Positions 47,009-59,828 of a stretch of 64,000 bases of DNA are shown here, piece by piece. The stretch is from Sphagnum magellanicum (taxonomy: Eukaryota; Streptophyta; Sphagnopsida; Sphagnales; Sphagnaceae): the NCBI GenBank assembly GCA_021904315.1, contig CM038915.1, positions 6,138,001-6,202,000 of the forward strand, given 5' to 3'. The position numbers and the translations under genes were made by a program. The first letter of the stretch is position 1. The number at the start of each line of letters is the position of its first letter. The notes below the pieces were generated by a model, which worked only from the letters and a program-made list of their open reading frames with translations, did not search any database and had not been told where the DNA came from.

Positions 47009-48841
47009 CTAGACTGGAGCAAGAGATGGGTGCCAAGCAATGGGGACATATTCAGACTGGATGTTAACAAACTGGCAACGAGGATCCATCTCCGGTTCCT
47101 GATGCATCGGACTGTAACTCCAAGCCCTGGAGACGACATCAAAGAACTTCCACTGTTCACTTCCTGCCAAACAGATGAAGTTGTTGTAGGTGATGCAGTG
47201 ATAGAAGAAAGAATGATGTGGGAGCCACCTATCCAAGAAGGTCTGCAGGGTGGCTATGCGCAGAAAATTATGTCCTGCGGTGTTCCTTACCACCCGGTCC
47301 TTATCTTCGTCGAGGGCCCAGATGCTCACTTCTATTCGCGGCACGACGTGCTGATCGACAGTATGATCGATTAAGAAGAAGCTCCCAGCATCTGCAGAGG
47401 CGCTTAACCCTAACCCGGAACTTCGAATATTACAATTGTCCACTCGTCTTTGCGAGATTGTGTATACTTTGCCCATGCACGTGACCACCTGCGGTTGCAC
47501 AACAGGCTCGTGCACAAACGAGACTAGCTGTGGATACACAGACGGCTCGTCATCCCACACACCTTTCTTGGTATCGAAGCCGACGAGGCACGCGGAACCT
47601 CTGTCGTAGGGATCGTTGAATTCCATTTTCGCCACCATGAAGAGGATACCGTTTTTGTCAAGTACGGGATTGCAGCCCATGAACGTGATGTCAAGAGGCA
47701 GCTGACTTTGTGTAAACGCACTCCATGTTCTAGACGAAGATTCGTACATCCTGATTCCAGACATTTGGCAATGGCCTTGGAATATCTTGTAGCTCTCCAA
47801 TGCATCGTCCACACTCAAGACAGTCCAGCAAGCTCGTGTCCAGCCTGTTAGATCGTCCACAGTAGACGTTTCCTTGATCCAGTTCTTGGTGACTGGGTTC
47901 ACAATCCAGATACTCCCAGCTGAGGCAGGATTGGTCTGTCCAGCTCCAGTAGTGAATACTGGAGCAGGAGCATCTGATCGGGCTGCAGCTTCCGGACGCA
48001 AGATCAAGACTAGCAACCCCTTATGGGAAGCTGCAATCACGTAATCTGTTTCCTCGCGAGGAAGGAAAGACGGTTGCGGAAAGCGGACCCACTTGTTGAC
48101 ACGAAGGCTGTATCCGAACATCTCGGCCAGCACGCCTATATCCAGGAACGTAAGGACCAGGCATTCGAACTGCATGAGCGAATCTTTCACTGAGCATTGC
48201 TTCCAAAATCTGTCCGAGAACACGAACTGTTTCCAGTGCTTGGACAGTAACCGGCTCTGTAATAGCTGCGACACAGATGCGCGTAGTACCACTTTCTCCT
48301 GTAGGTCGACTGAAAGCCGTGTCCAAATATCCAGCTGCATGATCGTTGTTGCTTCAGTGCAAAGCTTCATGACAGGGTTCTTGACTTCTTCACATGATCC
48401 TTCAGATCCTCCTGCCTCTGTGGAAGCAGCCTCGAGCAATTTTCTATTCTCCCAGACTACGCATTCTCTCTCGACTCGTAGTCGAATTCTTTCGTCGAGG
48501 AAGCGCTGGATCCGTTCAGAATCTTCCTCCTCGCCTCCTCCTACTCGAACTGTTCCCTCGAAGGTTTCGACCAATTCAGAATTCTCCTCCTCGCCTCCTC
48601 CTACTCGAATTGTTGAATCCTCCAAGGCCTCGACCGGTTCAGAATTCCCCTCCGCCTCGATTCCTACTCGAACTGTTGAATCCTCGAAGGCCTCGACCAG
48701 TTCAGAATTTCCCTCCGCGGCTCCGGCCCAGATACCGCATTCTGTCAAGGTTTTCTCGTCAGATATGTTTGGTACAAGATGATCCACAGCTGCAAATCCA
48801 CTGGACGTCTCACCAGCTTGGGTCGAGCTTGTCGTAGCCAT
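47009..48841 (-). CDS. F-box protein with kelch-like C-terminal region
   Basis: The predicted protein has 610 residues, in one exon. An upstream in-frame GTG at 48,865 is not a plausible plant start, and the ATG at 48,841 (GGCCATGGCTACG) is in good context. Residues 42-122 hold four acidic repeats of about 21 residues. Residues 170-215 form an F-box (W..L..DL.EKV.LR, then LLQSRLLSKHWKQFV and F). F-boxes bind SKP1 in SCF ubiquitin ligases. The remainder (about 225-610) has motifs typical of plant F-box/galactose-oxidase-like proteins: HKGLLVL, a WIVNPVTKNW strand, GCNPVLDKNGILFMV and CMGKVYTI. It probably recognises a substrate, which is unknown. Base composition is far less AT-rich than the flanks. 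A 5'-UTR intron is likely (acceptor ATTTACAG before 48,877). Confidence 0.85.
   Translation of the reverse strand: MATTSSTQAGETSSGFAAVDHLVPNISDEKTLTECGIWAGAAEGNSELVEAFEDSTVRVGIEAEGNSEPVEALEDSTIRVGGGEEENSELVETFEGTVRVGGGEEEDSERIQRFLDERIRLRVERECVVWENRKLLEAASTEAGGSEGSCEEVKNPVMKLCTEATTIMQLDIWTRLSVDLQEKVVLRASVSQLLQSRLLSKHWKQFVFSDRFWKQCSVKDSLMQFECLVLTFLDIGVLAEMFGYSLRVNKWVRFPQPSFLPREETDYVIAASHKGLLVLILRPEAAARSDAPAPVFTTGAGQTNPASAGSIWIVNPVTKNWIKETSTVDDLTGWTRACWTVLSVDDALESYKIFQGHCQMSGIRMYESSSRTWSAFTQSQLPLDITFMGCNPVLDKNGILFMVAKMEFNDPYDRGSACLVGFDTKKGVWDDEPSVYPQLVSFVHEPVVQPQVVTCMGKVYTISQRRVDNCNIRSSGLGLSASADAGSFFLIDHTVDQHVVPRIEVSIWALDEDKDRVVRNTAGHNFLRIATLQTFLDRWLPHHSFFYHCITYNNFICLAGSEQWKFFDVVSRAWSYSPMHQEPEMDPRCQFVNIQSEYVPIAWHPSLAPV
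48515..48725. repeat. 63-bp in-frame repeats of the F-box gene
   Basis: TTCAGAAT anchors at 48,515, 48,575, 48,638 and 48,701 give periods of 60, 63 and 63 bp. Each codes for about 20-21 residues of the form NSELVEAFEDSTVRVGG. Copy number can vary without breaking the frame. Confidence 0.8.
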
Positions 48842-48876
48842 GGCCCTTGAACAGCTTGAAAACACAGATCTCCGTT
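48842..48876 (-). other. 5'-UTR exon end of the F-box gene
   Basis: The minus strand reads AATTATTTACAG/GAACGG with the acceptor just above 48,877, giving 35 nt of leader before the ATG. The upstream leader exon was not located. Confidence 0.4.
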
Positions 48877-48877
48877 C

Positions 48878-50900
48878 CTGTAAATAATTTTTTTCAGTGT
48901 TGAGATGTCGAAACCCATAAGAGTTTTTTTGACCTACCCTTCCACCATATCAGGATTCTTAAGATCGACACTACATTCACAATGCTCAAAATCCCAGCAA
49001 ATACATGATCCTGTACATAAGCGTATAATGATGATAAGATATTTGTAAGATCATCTCTACTACAAACAACATGCATAATACGCAAGTCATGCTTCATCAC
49101 CTTGTCAGCTGTCATCTAAAAACACATCCAAGGAGGTTTGAGGGATATAGTCGTGGGAATCAACCATGTACCATATTGTTAGAGTACTCAACCACCTTGT
49201 CTGTCATCTAGAAATCCATACAAGGAGGTTTGACGCCGGATTGCACGATCAGGAATCACCTGGTATGTGCAGAGCACTTGCAGCAGATCAATCGTGCCGG
49301 TTTGGCCGACCCGCAACCTCCGGCTTTGTCTCCTCCCGACGATGGATCAGTAACTCGCGCTCGATTCTTACAACCTGCATGCCTTCAATATCAGGTATGC
49401 CTGGTGAGTCTAGTGGCGAAAACAGGAAGAAACATTTTCTTGTGAATCCTGACTACTATGCTCTTTTTTTCTTTCTTTTTTTCTTGGTGCTGTTCACATC
49501 AATGCTTACAGAAAGAGATAGGAACTTTCTTTAAAACTCAAATGTTCATTAGTCCAGTATACTCAGATCTAGCCGATAAACAATATCAGCTAGTCAAACT
49601 TCCCAGTGCCCTGGGGAATAGGAGTCGGCAAAAGCCGGAGTTGCGCATACCTGGAGGAGGCTGGCTCTAAACGCACACGAAAGTGCAAGCAGAGTAACAA
49701 AGACTGGCGAGCCGATCAAAGGCTCGGCTAGGAAATCGATCTGAAAAATAATTGTAATATTTCTTTGAGGGTGTAGAGACAAGATCTGAGCGAGAAAACA
49801 AAAATAGAAGCTCGACTTCAGCAGTATGAGGTGAAGACCGTCTTGAACGCTATATAAGATAAATAACACTGAAACACATACTAGTTATGTCTCAAAAACA
49901 TAAAACATGAGAAAGTATACCTGTGCAACAACGTCTGAGAGAGGCTGCAAGCCAGCGCGACAATAGTGAAGCTGCAGTAGTCACCTACATACAAAGCTTT
50001 TTATAAACACAGTTTCTGTAGTGAGCTTCTTGCTGGGAATGTTGAACTTGGACCTGACTTTAGTTTGTTCCTCTGACAAAGGAGAATATGTCTCCGCACA
50101 TGTTGTGATCCTTACAAGTGTACCATGTAACTTGAGATCACAAAATATCTCGCAACCTAGGTTCACGTTCACGTGTGAAATTGGGTCACGCACAATTTGT
50201 AGTGATCAGAGCTTAGAAGAAAAGCGAAGAGAAGAGAAGAGAAATTAAAGAAGAGCTTCGGGACTGCACGTCCTAGTCCTAGTAGAACTTTCCCAAGGTG
50301 CTAGGACATATGAGCAATAGTGAAGAGCTCCCTTATTAATTTGGAGGGATAAAGACTTTCAACTACCCTTGTAATTTCCCCTTTCAAATCATGGACCATT
50401 TCCGTGAAGATTATATATTCAGGAAGTCTAGAACCTTTGCCATCCACGCCTCCTGTCTGGCTGCCGTTTATTGGCATTGATGAATGTCTAGACTTGTCGC
50501 CGTAAAGCCGATGGACGGATGTTTTCTTTATCTGAGGACGAAGTTAGATGCCGTTGTTCTTAAGCTATCATTCCGTACTAGAGAATGGGCGCGCTCAAGT
50601 ACCGATCTTGGGGCCCTAGGAAGCCCGTGGATGGCGAGCTCTAGAGCACGTAAGAGCCCGGGATTGGCCCTAGCTCGCCGGTTATCTTTTAAACAGCCAT
50701 AGAGAACTTATCGTGGGAGAACTCATCACCGGAGAGTAACTAACTTCGGAATCGGCTTCTCTGCAACATTCACCACATAAAATCGGCACTGCCTGTAGAT
50801 GACTGGTTCCGATAGAAGTTAGCAGTCCCGAACCTACCAGAATCTGCACCCAAGCCTCTTAACTTGGAGATTATATGTCCGCTAAGTACAATAGAATTGT
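48878..50900. other. upstream region of the F-box gene; no further gene called
   Basis: Part of this should hold the first leader exon and promoter of the minus-strand F-box gene. Plus-strand ORFs at 49,166-49,670 and 50,484-50,702 have less AT-rich composition but no recognisable family. A short purine run lies near 50,212-50,247. Confidence 0.35.
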
Positions 50901-50904
50901 CAGA

Positions 50905-51165
50905 GCCTACCCATCATATTGGGTAAAGCGTCACCCGCTGGCTAATGCTCTAAACGCTTTGGGCTAGCTAGGCTAATGGGTAAGTTGTGGACCATTCCAT
51001 AACATCAAGGAATGGTGCACCACACATTCAACTAAATTTAAATAAAAACTCATGTTCAACGCACACATTTTGGACACTTTTACTAGTGTATAATCATAAC
51101 CTGAAGATAAGCAAATGACATAATCTGGTACCCCAAACCTGTTAGTAGAATCAAACTTTGCTAAA
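50905..51165 (+). repeat. hairpin-family repeat, copy at 50.9 kb
   Basis: CCTACCCATCATATTGGGTA with the inverted GGCTAATGGGTAAGTTGTGG, then ACCATTCCATAACATCAAGG, CATGTTCAACGCACACATTT and the tail GACATAATCTGGTACCCC. It is the most diverged copy, but the block order is kept. Confidence 0.6.
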
Positions 51166-54123
51166 CAAAAGAATAACCCCACGTAAGTTGTAACTCAACA
51201 TATCTCATCTGGATGCTAATTATGTAATTATATGGAATTTTTATTTTTGATTCAAATTGATGATGTGTCTAAGGTTAAGGAGTATATTTAGAGTGTCTAG
51301 GGCATCCTTATATACCAAAGTTCTAACTTATAAATTTCAAAATCTCAACATCAACTTAAATATTCCTGGTAGTCCTGTAACCACTATTTAGACTCTAAGA
51401 TGGGCATGATTGACAAATGTTGATAGCTAAGTACCCTAGGGTCAGTTTCCACACTGAATTTAATTCTTTTCAATATTGTTCAAACTCATATTTGTGAAAA
51501 TATGCTATTAAAAGTCATTATAATTATTGTAGCCTCCGGTATAAATAATTTTTTACTCATATGAAATTAAGTTATACCACACTACTTTAAATAATCCCAA
51601 ATCTAAAATGAACTGATTTTTGAGGAAAAAATATTATTCAGAATGATACCATTTACATATATGTGTTGGAGATTATTCTGAACATGGGCTGTCTATCATG
51701 GCTACCTCACAGAGAAGTTGTAGTTTTGAGTGCAGTTATGCCAATGTAACTGCACAGAGTAGAAGGGTTAAGATAGGGAAGGGTGCCAGAGATTCAATAC
51801 TATAATTCTGAGAAAACTCTATACTGAAACCTGCCCTTTGCAATCCCCAATGACAATAATTGATTACATTGTGGAGTACATAAGTATTACCAAGAGCACC
51901 TAGTTGCTCATCATACCATGTCACCTGGATACGTGCATATCGTTATCAATGGCTGCTCAACTAGTAGTTCAATCAAACAAGGCAAGTGGGTGTTGAGCAT
52001 CATTAGTGTTCATTTATAAGAAATACCATGCATGTACATTTCCTGGCTGTATCAAAAAACATTTAAATGAGAACCATATCAACAGGACATAATGCATGGT
52101 ATTTCTTATTTTCTGGACCAATTCTCAATGGTTTGAAGATCACCATAATAAATTTATTTTGTCAACCTTGATAACCTTGTTATATGGCCATAGGTCTTGC
52201 AAAATTGTGGTTGGGCATTCAAACAACCATGACAGCACGCACCCATGACAGCCAATCTCAGCTACAACGGCACAAATTATAGCCATATTAAATTGGGTGT
52301 AGAGCAATTCATAGAGTTTCACCAAGTTTTGGGAAGGAATTGGGAGACCAAGCTGCTAGGTTTATGAGCTCATGGTGGTTATAAGTGTCCAACTTGCCCA
52401 ATCAAGAGATAAGAGCTTATAATCACTCTTGGACACGAAGGTATGTGGGCCTATATTCAAGGATGATTTGATAACCTGTGGGTCCATGGGTTGGAGTCAT
52501 GAGACCAGCCCCAGGTTAACAACCAAATTATGTCCTAGACTTCCAGGCGACTTGGAAAATACACATGACTCCAACAAAAGCCCATAATTTCTAAAAAGTT
52601 TGAAAAAACTTATTATGCTGAATAAATTTTACTGGCAAAAATATTCATTACCCACTTACCACTTAGATTTTCTGAGGCCAAATTTACTTACATCATTGTA
52701 TCCAGTAGTTCTTCCATTTTTAGAAGTATTTAAATGTATAATAGAACAATCTACTGTGCCTAGTCTTATGCTCAAAATTTACACCATTCACTGTGACGTT
52801 CATATAACACGTGGCTCCAATGAAATTGGGCTTGGTATAAATTCTTATGATAACCTTTTCAAGAACGTCTCAGGCAGAAAATAAAAGTTTTGTGAGTAGT
52901 CTCTTTAACGACACCTGGTGGTTTATTCATTCTTTAAATAACAAAACATTCTAAGTGCCAAAGTTGGAGGTGTACAGTTCATTATTAAGAGTACCTGTGG
53001 AGCCCACCCACAGCCACGCATCTTCAATGACATTACCTAACCAGACATCACCTAATTATAATTGACCAACCACAATTGAAGCTGCTATATTTAATAAGGT
53101 AGGTTCCAATACATAATAGTACAAATTATCACAAGTTATTCATTATGAGAGTCTAATGCTTCATTGATTGATCTATCATTTTATCTTATTTGCTCAACTC
53201 TTTGCATTCCCGGTGACACGCCATAAATCCTTATCAAGCCCAAAGAAATCCACCTGTCGATTTATTTAATTAATACATCTTCTTTTTTTGTTCTGAAATG
53301 TGAGTTCTTAGCAAGTTTGTCCATTTCCCATAGAAAATCATGGGCCACTTCAATTTCTATCATCTGTATATAGTTTAAGATTAAACATTATCAGCCGAGG
53401 GAATAACTTATAACTTCTATCCTCTATTAAAGATTATAAAATATCAGCGGAGGGGATTACTTTTGACAGATTCAAACGTAATTCATCATGATACAGACCA
53501 GACCTTAAGTCTCACACTGAACCGTGCATCAAGCTCATGATCAGAGTCTAATTACGGATTGCAGTAGTGGACATACATACATGCAAGTATACGTCAAAAT
53601 GTCGCTTTTCCCCACCACATCGCCCGCGCCCGTTCCCATTAAGTGTGTAAATTACTACTGCTCGATATGTAAACCATGTCCCTTTCTCAACCACCCATAT
53701 GATGTCCGTATTGTGGACCTCAAACAATTACCATCCAGGAGCCTCGAGATGATCACGCATTATGGCGTTTTGAAGGGCAGCTCGAACTATTACGCGACCA
53801 AGATGCAGCACTACAATTTCATGTTTGCCAACACAAAAGAATGATGACTTTTAGCTGGTGGGTACCCACAAAATTACAGCTGTTAGATGATGTCGTAGTA
53901 CAGTGTGTATACAGGGTCCTCCATCTATCAGCCTCATTGGGACTCTGCCAAACAGGTCCTAATAGAGCAGATGTAACGTGAAGGTAAACCCAAAAATTCA
54001 ACGAGAGTATTTTGAAACTGGTTTCATCAATCTCTCCAAACTGATGCCTACGGCACTTGATCATTTCAATTTTCTCCTTCATCCAGTTTGAGTCCCCCCA
54101 ACTATCTTGATGAGTACTAAACG
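51166..54123. other. no gene recognised
   Basis: Mostly AT-rich. From about 53,500 it becomes less so, and ORFs at 53,524-53,844 (+, 106 codons) and 53,819-54,190 (-) appear. The first contains YYCSICKPCP but no recognisable domain, so neither is called. Confidence 0.35.
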
Positions 54124-54212
54124 TAGCCACTCGTCCTCCCTGAGTAGCCCTAGTAGCCACTCGTCCTCCCTGAGTAGCCCTAGTAGCCACTCGTCCTCCC
54201 TGAGTAGCCTAG
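54124..54212. repeat. 30-bp tandem repeat, three copies
   Basis: Three nearly identical 30-bp units, each beginning TAGCCACTCGTCCTCCCTGA, stand head to tail. Because 30 is a multiple of three, both strands stay open through the repeat. The high identity means recent expansion. Confidence 0.9.
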
Positions 54213-55929
54213 GGGTACGTCAACTTATAACTAGCATAGGAATGACTAATAGTCATCATCATGCAGCATGCTACAAAATAATTATACGAAGTACCACACG
54301 TATAAATAAGCGAATAAGCAGCTTAAGCATGACCCATGCACGCAGTATCCAGCACGAATGACATTTCACCGTCATGGTGTGGCGCCGTAGAACTGGTACA
54401 GCACTAGTAGCTTGTAATAAACGTGACTCTACAGCACCTGCATGACTCCTGATCACTTTCTTGACCGCGACCGCGCCGTTCTACAAGTAATGCGAACTAG
54501 TAGCTTGTTTAAGCGTAACTCCTAATTGGTGCTCCAGCACTAATGACTACTATTCACCGTATTCACCATTGAGGCTCCATTCCATCGGTACAGCTACGGT
54601 TGTACTTGTGACTTTTAAACATCATGACTCCTCGTAGCCTGCACCACGGACTACTCACCATCAAACCGCATTCGAACAAATACGGCATATTAGAATAATA
54701 AGAGTGTCTGTATAATGCATGCTCCATGACCTCGACTCTCAATATTTAATACTCCGTGCCCGTATTCGTGCAATGTATGGCACATAACTTAATACAATGG
54801 TATATGTCTTAAAAGCATCATATTCGTGCTAGCTGATTATTCTTCCAAAGTTGCTTGATATTTTTCCAACTCATGTTCAGGCGCGCGTCTTTTCAAACAT
54901 TCCTATTTCGCATCCAGTCTCCAAACTTAAAGAAGCGGCCGAGCATACGACGACCTATGTCTAATTGGGAATCTTCACAAACATGTACCTTTGAAAATGT
55001 ATGGTAGTACTTAAGTTTGCACACAAATATGATCGCTAATATCAGCAATTGAACAACATACAAAACTTAAGAGTACGTTTTTGTAGCCATTTATGCATTG
55101 TTTTCGAATATCTGTCCCTCCCAACGCGGGTATGTACCGTTATACACAAATTGTTCCTTGAAGTTGTATGTAATGAAATTAGACAATGGAGATCAGTAAA
55201 GGCCCACGTATTGGCAGTAAAAGCGTTTCAGACTAATCATGAAGGCTTGGCCGCGGCTTAGGTTTACCCATATTCATATGTTAGAATGTAGCAATTCTAT
55301 CCATATTGCACAAAAAGGACCTTAATCAATATCGCTCTATATCTCTCTATATCTCTCTATATACCTCGGGAGCAATAGAGCTTCACAAATACATAAGCAT
55401 TGAAATCTATTTCCTCTTTTATAATCCCTAAATACGATTTCTGCAGGAATGATTAGCTTTTACTTCCTGAAGGGAAAAGTGCACCAAACGAATAACTAGA
55501 AATTACTGGAGGACATAGAAAATATTATTGGAAATGGGTAATAACGTGTCATCCCGCTAGAGAAATTAGAATTGTTCAATTATCTGTACACCAGCAATTG
55601 TCATGCATTCTTGTATTAGATTGCAGGATGTGCAATTTGCAAACAATGGTGCCCTGCATGTTCATAGACTCATGATGTTGGGAATCCTGCTTGTCAAACG
55701 GAACTGTTTCAAGCTGTAATCCAGTGTGTTTTTTTACTGGCGAATTTTGGCAAAAATTCGACCTGAAAAAATGTGAATTCGACCAATACAAAGATGGAAA
55801 AAATGGTCCAAATTCGCCAAATTCGCCAAATTTCGAAAAGAAAAACAATTCAAATCTCCAGATTTCTGCAATAAGTTACAGCAGGTAGCCAAGAATATAG
55901 AAGGATCCTGGTTTTTTTCTCACTTACAT
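54213..55929. other. no gene recognised; short simple repeat
   Basis: A 10-bp repeat (TATATCTCTC, about three units) lies at 55,331-55,362. At 55,735-55,840 the sequence TGGCGAATTTTGGC and AATTCGCCAAATTCGCCAAA resembles fragments of the 1-680 repeat. No gene is supported. Confidence 0.35.
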
Positions 55930-56005
55930 ATCTGGCATGTAGCCAGAATTGGCTAAATTAGTTTCTGGATGGTCGCCACCTTGGCTACATCACAAAATCC
56001 TTTAA
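55930..56005 (-). repeat. dispersed ~75-bp motif, reversed copy at 56.0 kb
   Basis: TAGCCAGAATTGGCTAAATT, GGATGGTCGCCACCTTGGCT, ACATCACAAAATCC: the clearest reversed copy of the motif at 1340-1405. Confidence 0.5.
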
Positions 56006-59000
56006 AAAAAACCCTGCTGTAGTCAGAACCAAATAACTGGCGGTTTTCATTCAAGAACTGGAAATGAAGTGACAGTCTTATGGCCGGTTATTTGGGTTGC
56101 ATGTTCAGATCAGCAATTCATGAAGCAAATTAAGGTACTGTGAACAGGGTTTTTTTTTTTTTTTTCCTCCCAATTTTTGCGGTTTCAAAAGTTTGGCAAC
56201 TTTTTCCTTTTCCCTAAAGCAATTTTTTCTGGATTTACACTGAAACTACAAAAGTTTCCAATAACTTTGGAAATAATTCATGGCCACAGTGCGAAAATGC
56301 ACCCCAAAAGAAAACAATGACTTGGAATCAACAACAGTCAAGATACTGGTCGATCACTCTTTGCAAGAATCCCCTCCAACCCTTCTGGACACTCCTCACA
56401 ATGGGCTTTCCATGGTCCTAAGTGGAGATTGTAGAAAATACCATCCCATATATGTAACTGATTTCAGTGTCCTGTTCAGGCACTCTCTTTCAGGCTTTTT
56501 CGTAGGTGAGCCAAGCAACCATCAGCTGGTTCCACTTTTCGTGCCGTCAGTTTCAGTTGTAAAGTGAGTTCACTGGTGGAGAACATGCTTGAGATGTGAA
56601 TCAACAGTGGGGACAAGCTGAATCACCGACTGTAACAGGCTAGAACCCAATGCCACCTACTGGAATCACATTTGCCCTACCAAGCTGCTGCATTCCTATG
56701 TGAAACTCGCCTTATGGAACATGTTCCACAATACATAGCATGCTAAGAGCAGCACAATCCAATGGCAAAAAAAGTCCCAGAACCCCCCTATCATGTTTTT
56801 TTTTTTTTTTTGGCTCAAAAGAGAAGCCTCTCTAGGTAGCCTAATCATGCATGACCTTTTTAAGGTTGCCTTTTCACATCAGTGATGTTGAATGGTACAA
56901 ATTCAGAAAATTTAAGCTCCAGTTCTGATTTGAAGCAGATTTTTAGAAGCAAGAAATTATAACAATTGATTTACGATATATCATAATTGCCCAAAAACTG
57001 GGAGCTCATGTTTTTTCTTTTGTAAATGACATAACTTGTGTATGTGAATAATTACATACAAAAGATTGTATGAAAATGTTACATATATATGTGTGTAAAT
57101 GATTAAATAACCTAACTCAATTTCAAATTTAAAGTTTTAAATGCATTCGTACCAAGGCATCACAAACACTGTGGCCCTGCAAATAGATAAGATGTTGTAC
57201 ATCTACCTACTACAACCACACTCCAAACACCAAAGAAATTCATTCCAATCCAAACAGTCTAAACACTTTCACCAAAAAAACTAGTTCCCCTCATGTGAAA
57301 TCAGTTCTAATAAGGTAAAACTTCCAAAAATTGGATCCAATGCAATAGTCCCTGACCCTGTGGGGTCAGCGCCCAATAAAGGCCATTTGGGGGGCTTGTC
57401 TGAGCGATTCAACTTTCTACTCACCCTACCAAAAGTATGAAGAAAAGAAGGAATTTCTCTAGAGAGCTATTTTGAATTATAAACCATCTTCAAGATTGTT
57501 GGACAAGTACATACTAATTGCATGGGTGCAACCTATAAACCACCCGTCACTATGAACTCTTAACCCTTACATATTACTACTACTTACCTTGGACACAACC
57601 AAAAGAAAATTTCCACAAATTTTGTAAAATCCTAGTGTGCATATTAATTGGAAATAAATATGTTTTGAAGCTAATCATTTTTCTATTTCTTGAAATATTT
57701 TTTGCATCACATCTTCCTTTTATTCATAATTTGAATTTTACATAAGTAAATGAAAAGTTAGTGAAATGTAATTGGTGTTAGAAGTACATAATAAGCGCAG
57801 ATGTGAACTTGATAAGGACAAGAAATAATAGAATTAAAATGGAAAAGAATAAAATAAATTGAAAAAGAAAAATGAAGGCCATTGTCATGCTCAATTTAAA
57901 AAATTGAATATATGTTAAGAAATTGACGACTTTGAAATCAATTTTAGACAATACACATTACAATTTTTGATGCATTTACATGGATCCTAAAATATGCATA
58001 ATTTACACATTGACTCACACCTATCAAGATTTGAACATCTTTTTTGGGGGCATTTCAAATAGGGCATTCTAAGTTTGGCATATTTTTAGGCTTGGGGACA
58101 ATGGGGATCATGGGAGGATGGCAAAAGACAATGGGAAGACTCTAATTGATATTGAAGGAAAAAATAAAATAAAAATTGGTGAGCAATGGAGGAACATTGA
58201 GATGATGTCAAGGGACATCAAGCTAGGCATTGGGTAGCATAAAAAAAATGTTGGGGGACATTGAACAATGTTAAAAAAACATCACTTCAAAATATTACAT
58301 CTTTTTTATACATGCATCATTTGTGTTTTACACACATAACATTCATGTGCAAAAAAACTCGAAAAACATGAACCCATGAAATAATAGATTTTGTGCAAAT
58401 TTTAAACAAATTTATGAAATTAATAAATTTATGACATAGTTTTGTGCAATGGAAATGGAATTTGATTTTAAATTGAACACCATTTAATTCTTTGTGAAAA
58501 TGACTTGAGATAAAGTTTTAAAACTTGCAAGAAAACTAGGCTCAAGACTAGAATGGAGGTTCCATGATAAAAAAACAAAAAAAAAAATTAAAACCGAGTT
58601 TGAAGGTTCCTTTTAAAATCAAAATTTTGACAACATGTCTTGTAACCTAAATTATAACTTTAAGAAAATGTATGTTTTGGGCTACACTTCTCTTTTCTTT
58701 CCATATCCCACAAGGAGAATTTTTTAATGTCCATGTATGTATGCAAGTTAATTTATATTTGGTTCTTATGCAAAATTGAAATGGTTGTTTTTTACTTTTA
58801 AAATTCTAGTTAATATATGACACATTTTCTCATTTAGGTTGAAATTTAGGAATAATGGAATGTAAGTAAAAGTTTTGATTTATTTTAACAGTCCCTTGGA
58901 TGGATTCATTTCATAATGTTCTCACCATGTTTCTATGTAATTGACCTTGTCCATTAAGTGATGTTTTCCAATTATTTTAATGTTGCATCATTTGTTAGCA

Positions 59001-59635
59001 TTAAATGGTGACATGTTTTCAGAAAAAAATTAAATAGTAAAAAATTAGTTGAAAAAATGTTATCAAACTAAAATCAAAATCAAAAAATGGCAAAATAAAT
59101 TCAAGATTTGTTTTTCAAATTTTGGGAACTTTTTTTTAAATGAAAATATTTTTGATAGAACATTCTTTTTTTCTGTTTTATTTTTTTCATTTTGATGAAA
59201 CTTTACACAAAACAAAATTGTATCCACTTGGTTTTTATTCTTTAATTTCTTTTTGAAGTTAACACCAATGTTGGGCAATTGGTATATATCATTATGCCAA
59301 AATTTGATTTTTAGGACTACATAAACAAGTACAAATGTAATCATTTATGCCATTCATAATTGTACATGACTACATGGGTGCTAGTTCAAACGTCCTCGTT
59401 GTATATGTCATTAATTTAAAAAATTATGTTAGTTGCAAATGTCATTTATGACTATTTTTCATGATAGTAATCAAATTTACCATAGGACCATGGGGGGCAT
59501 ATTCAACGATTAGATTATAAAATAAAAATAGTTTTTGATTAATTTTTGGCTACCACATGGCAATCTACATACATTCAACAAATTTATTGATCACTTTATG
59601 AACTAACACATAGCAACCCCGTGGTGGCCCTAGAA
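56006..59635. other. no gene recognised
   Basis: A 95-codon ORF (56,280-56,567, +) starts with ATG but shows no family feature. Poly-T runs occur near 56,145 and 56,790. The stretch 57.6-59.6 kb is very AT-rich and featureless. Confidence 0.35.
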
Positions 59636-59828
59636 TTAGGATTTTTTGCTCAATCATATGATGTCACATGATAGTCATGGAACTAGGAGTTTTTGGCACA
59701 ATTGTGTGATGCCACATGGCAAATTTAAACTAAATTTCTTTTGGCCCAATTGTGTGATGCCCTATGGCAACTTAAAATTAGGAAATTCATTTTTTCGCCC
59801 AATTCATGTGTGATGCCATGTGACAATC
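59636..59828. repeat. ~50-65-bp tandem repeat, four degenerate units
   Basis: Units of the form CCCAATTGTGTGATGCCACA followed by TGGCAA and an AATTAGGA/TTTTTT segment repeat four times at irregular spacing. A partial unit (ACCACATGGCAA) precedes at about 59,551. Confidence 0.55.

Noticed and set aside
47030-48837. Plus-strand ORFs opposite the F-box gene (up to 229 codons)
   Set aside because: They are antisense shadows of a long, less AT-rich coding exon and lack domains.
48842-48865. Eight extra N-terminal residues on the F-box protein
   Set aside because: The first codon is GTG, not a credible plant start; the ATG at 48,841 has a good context.
53524-53844. 106-codon ORF with clustered cysteines
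   Set aside because: No repeated cysteine spacing of a known domain and an overlapping ORF on the other strand; composition alone is insufficient.
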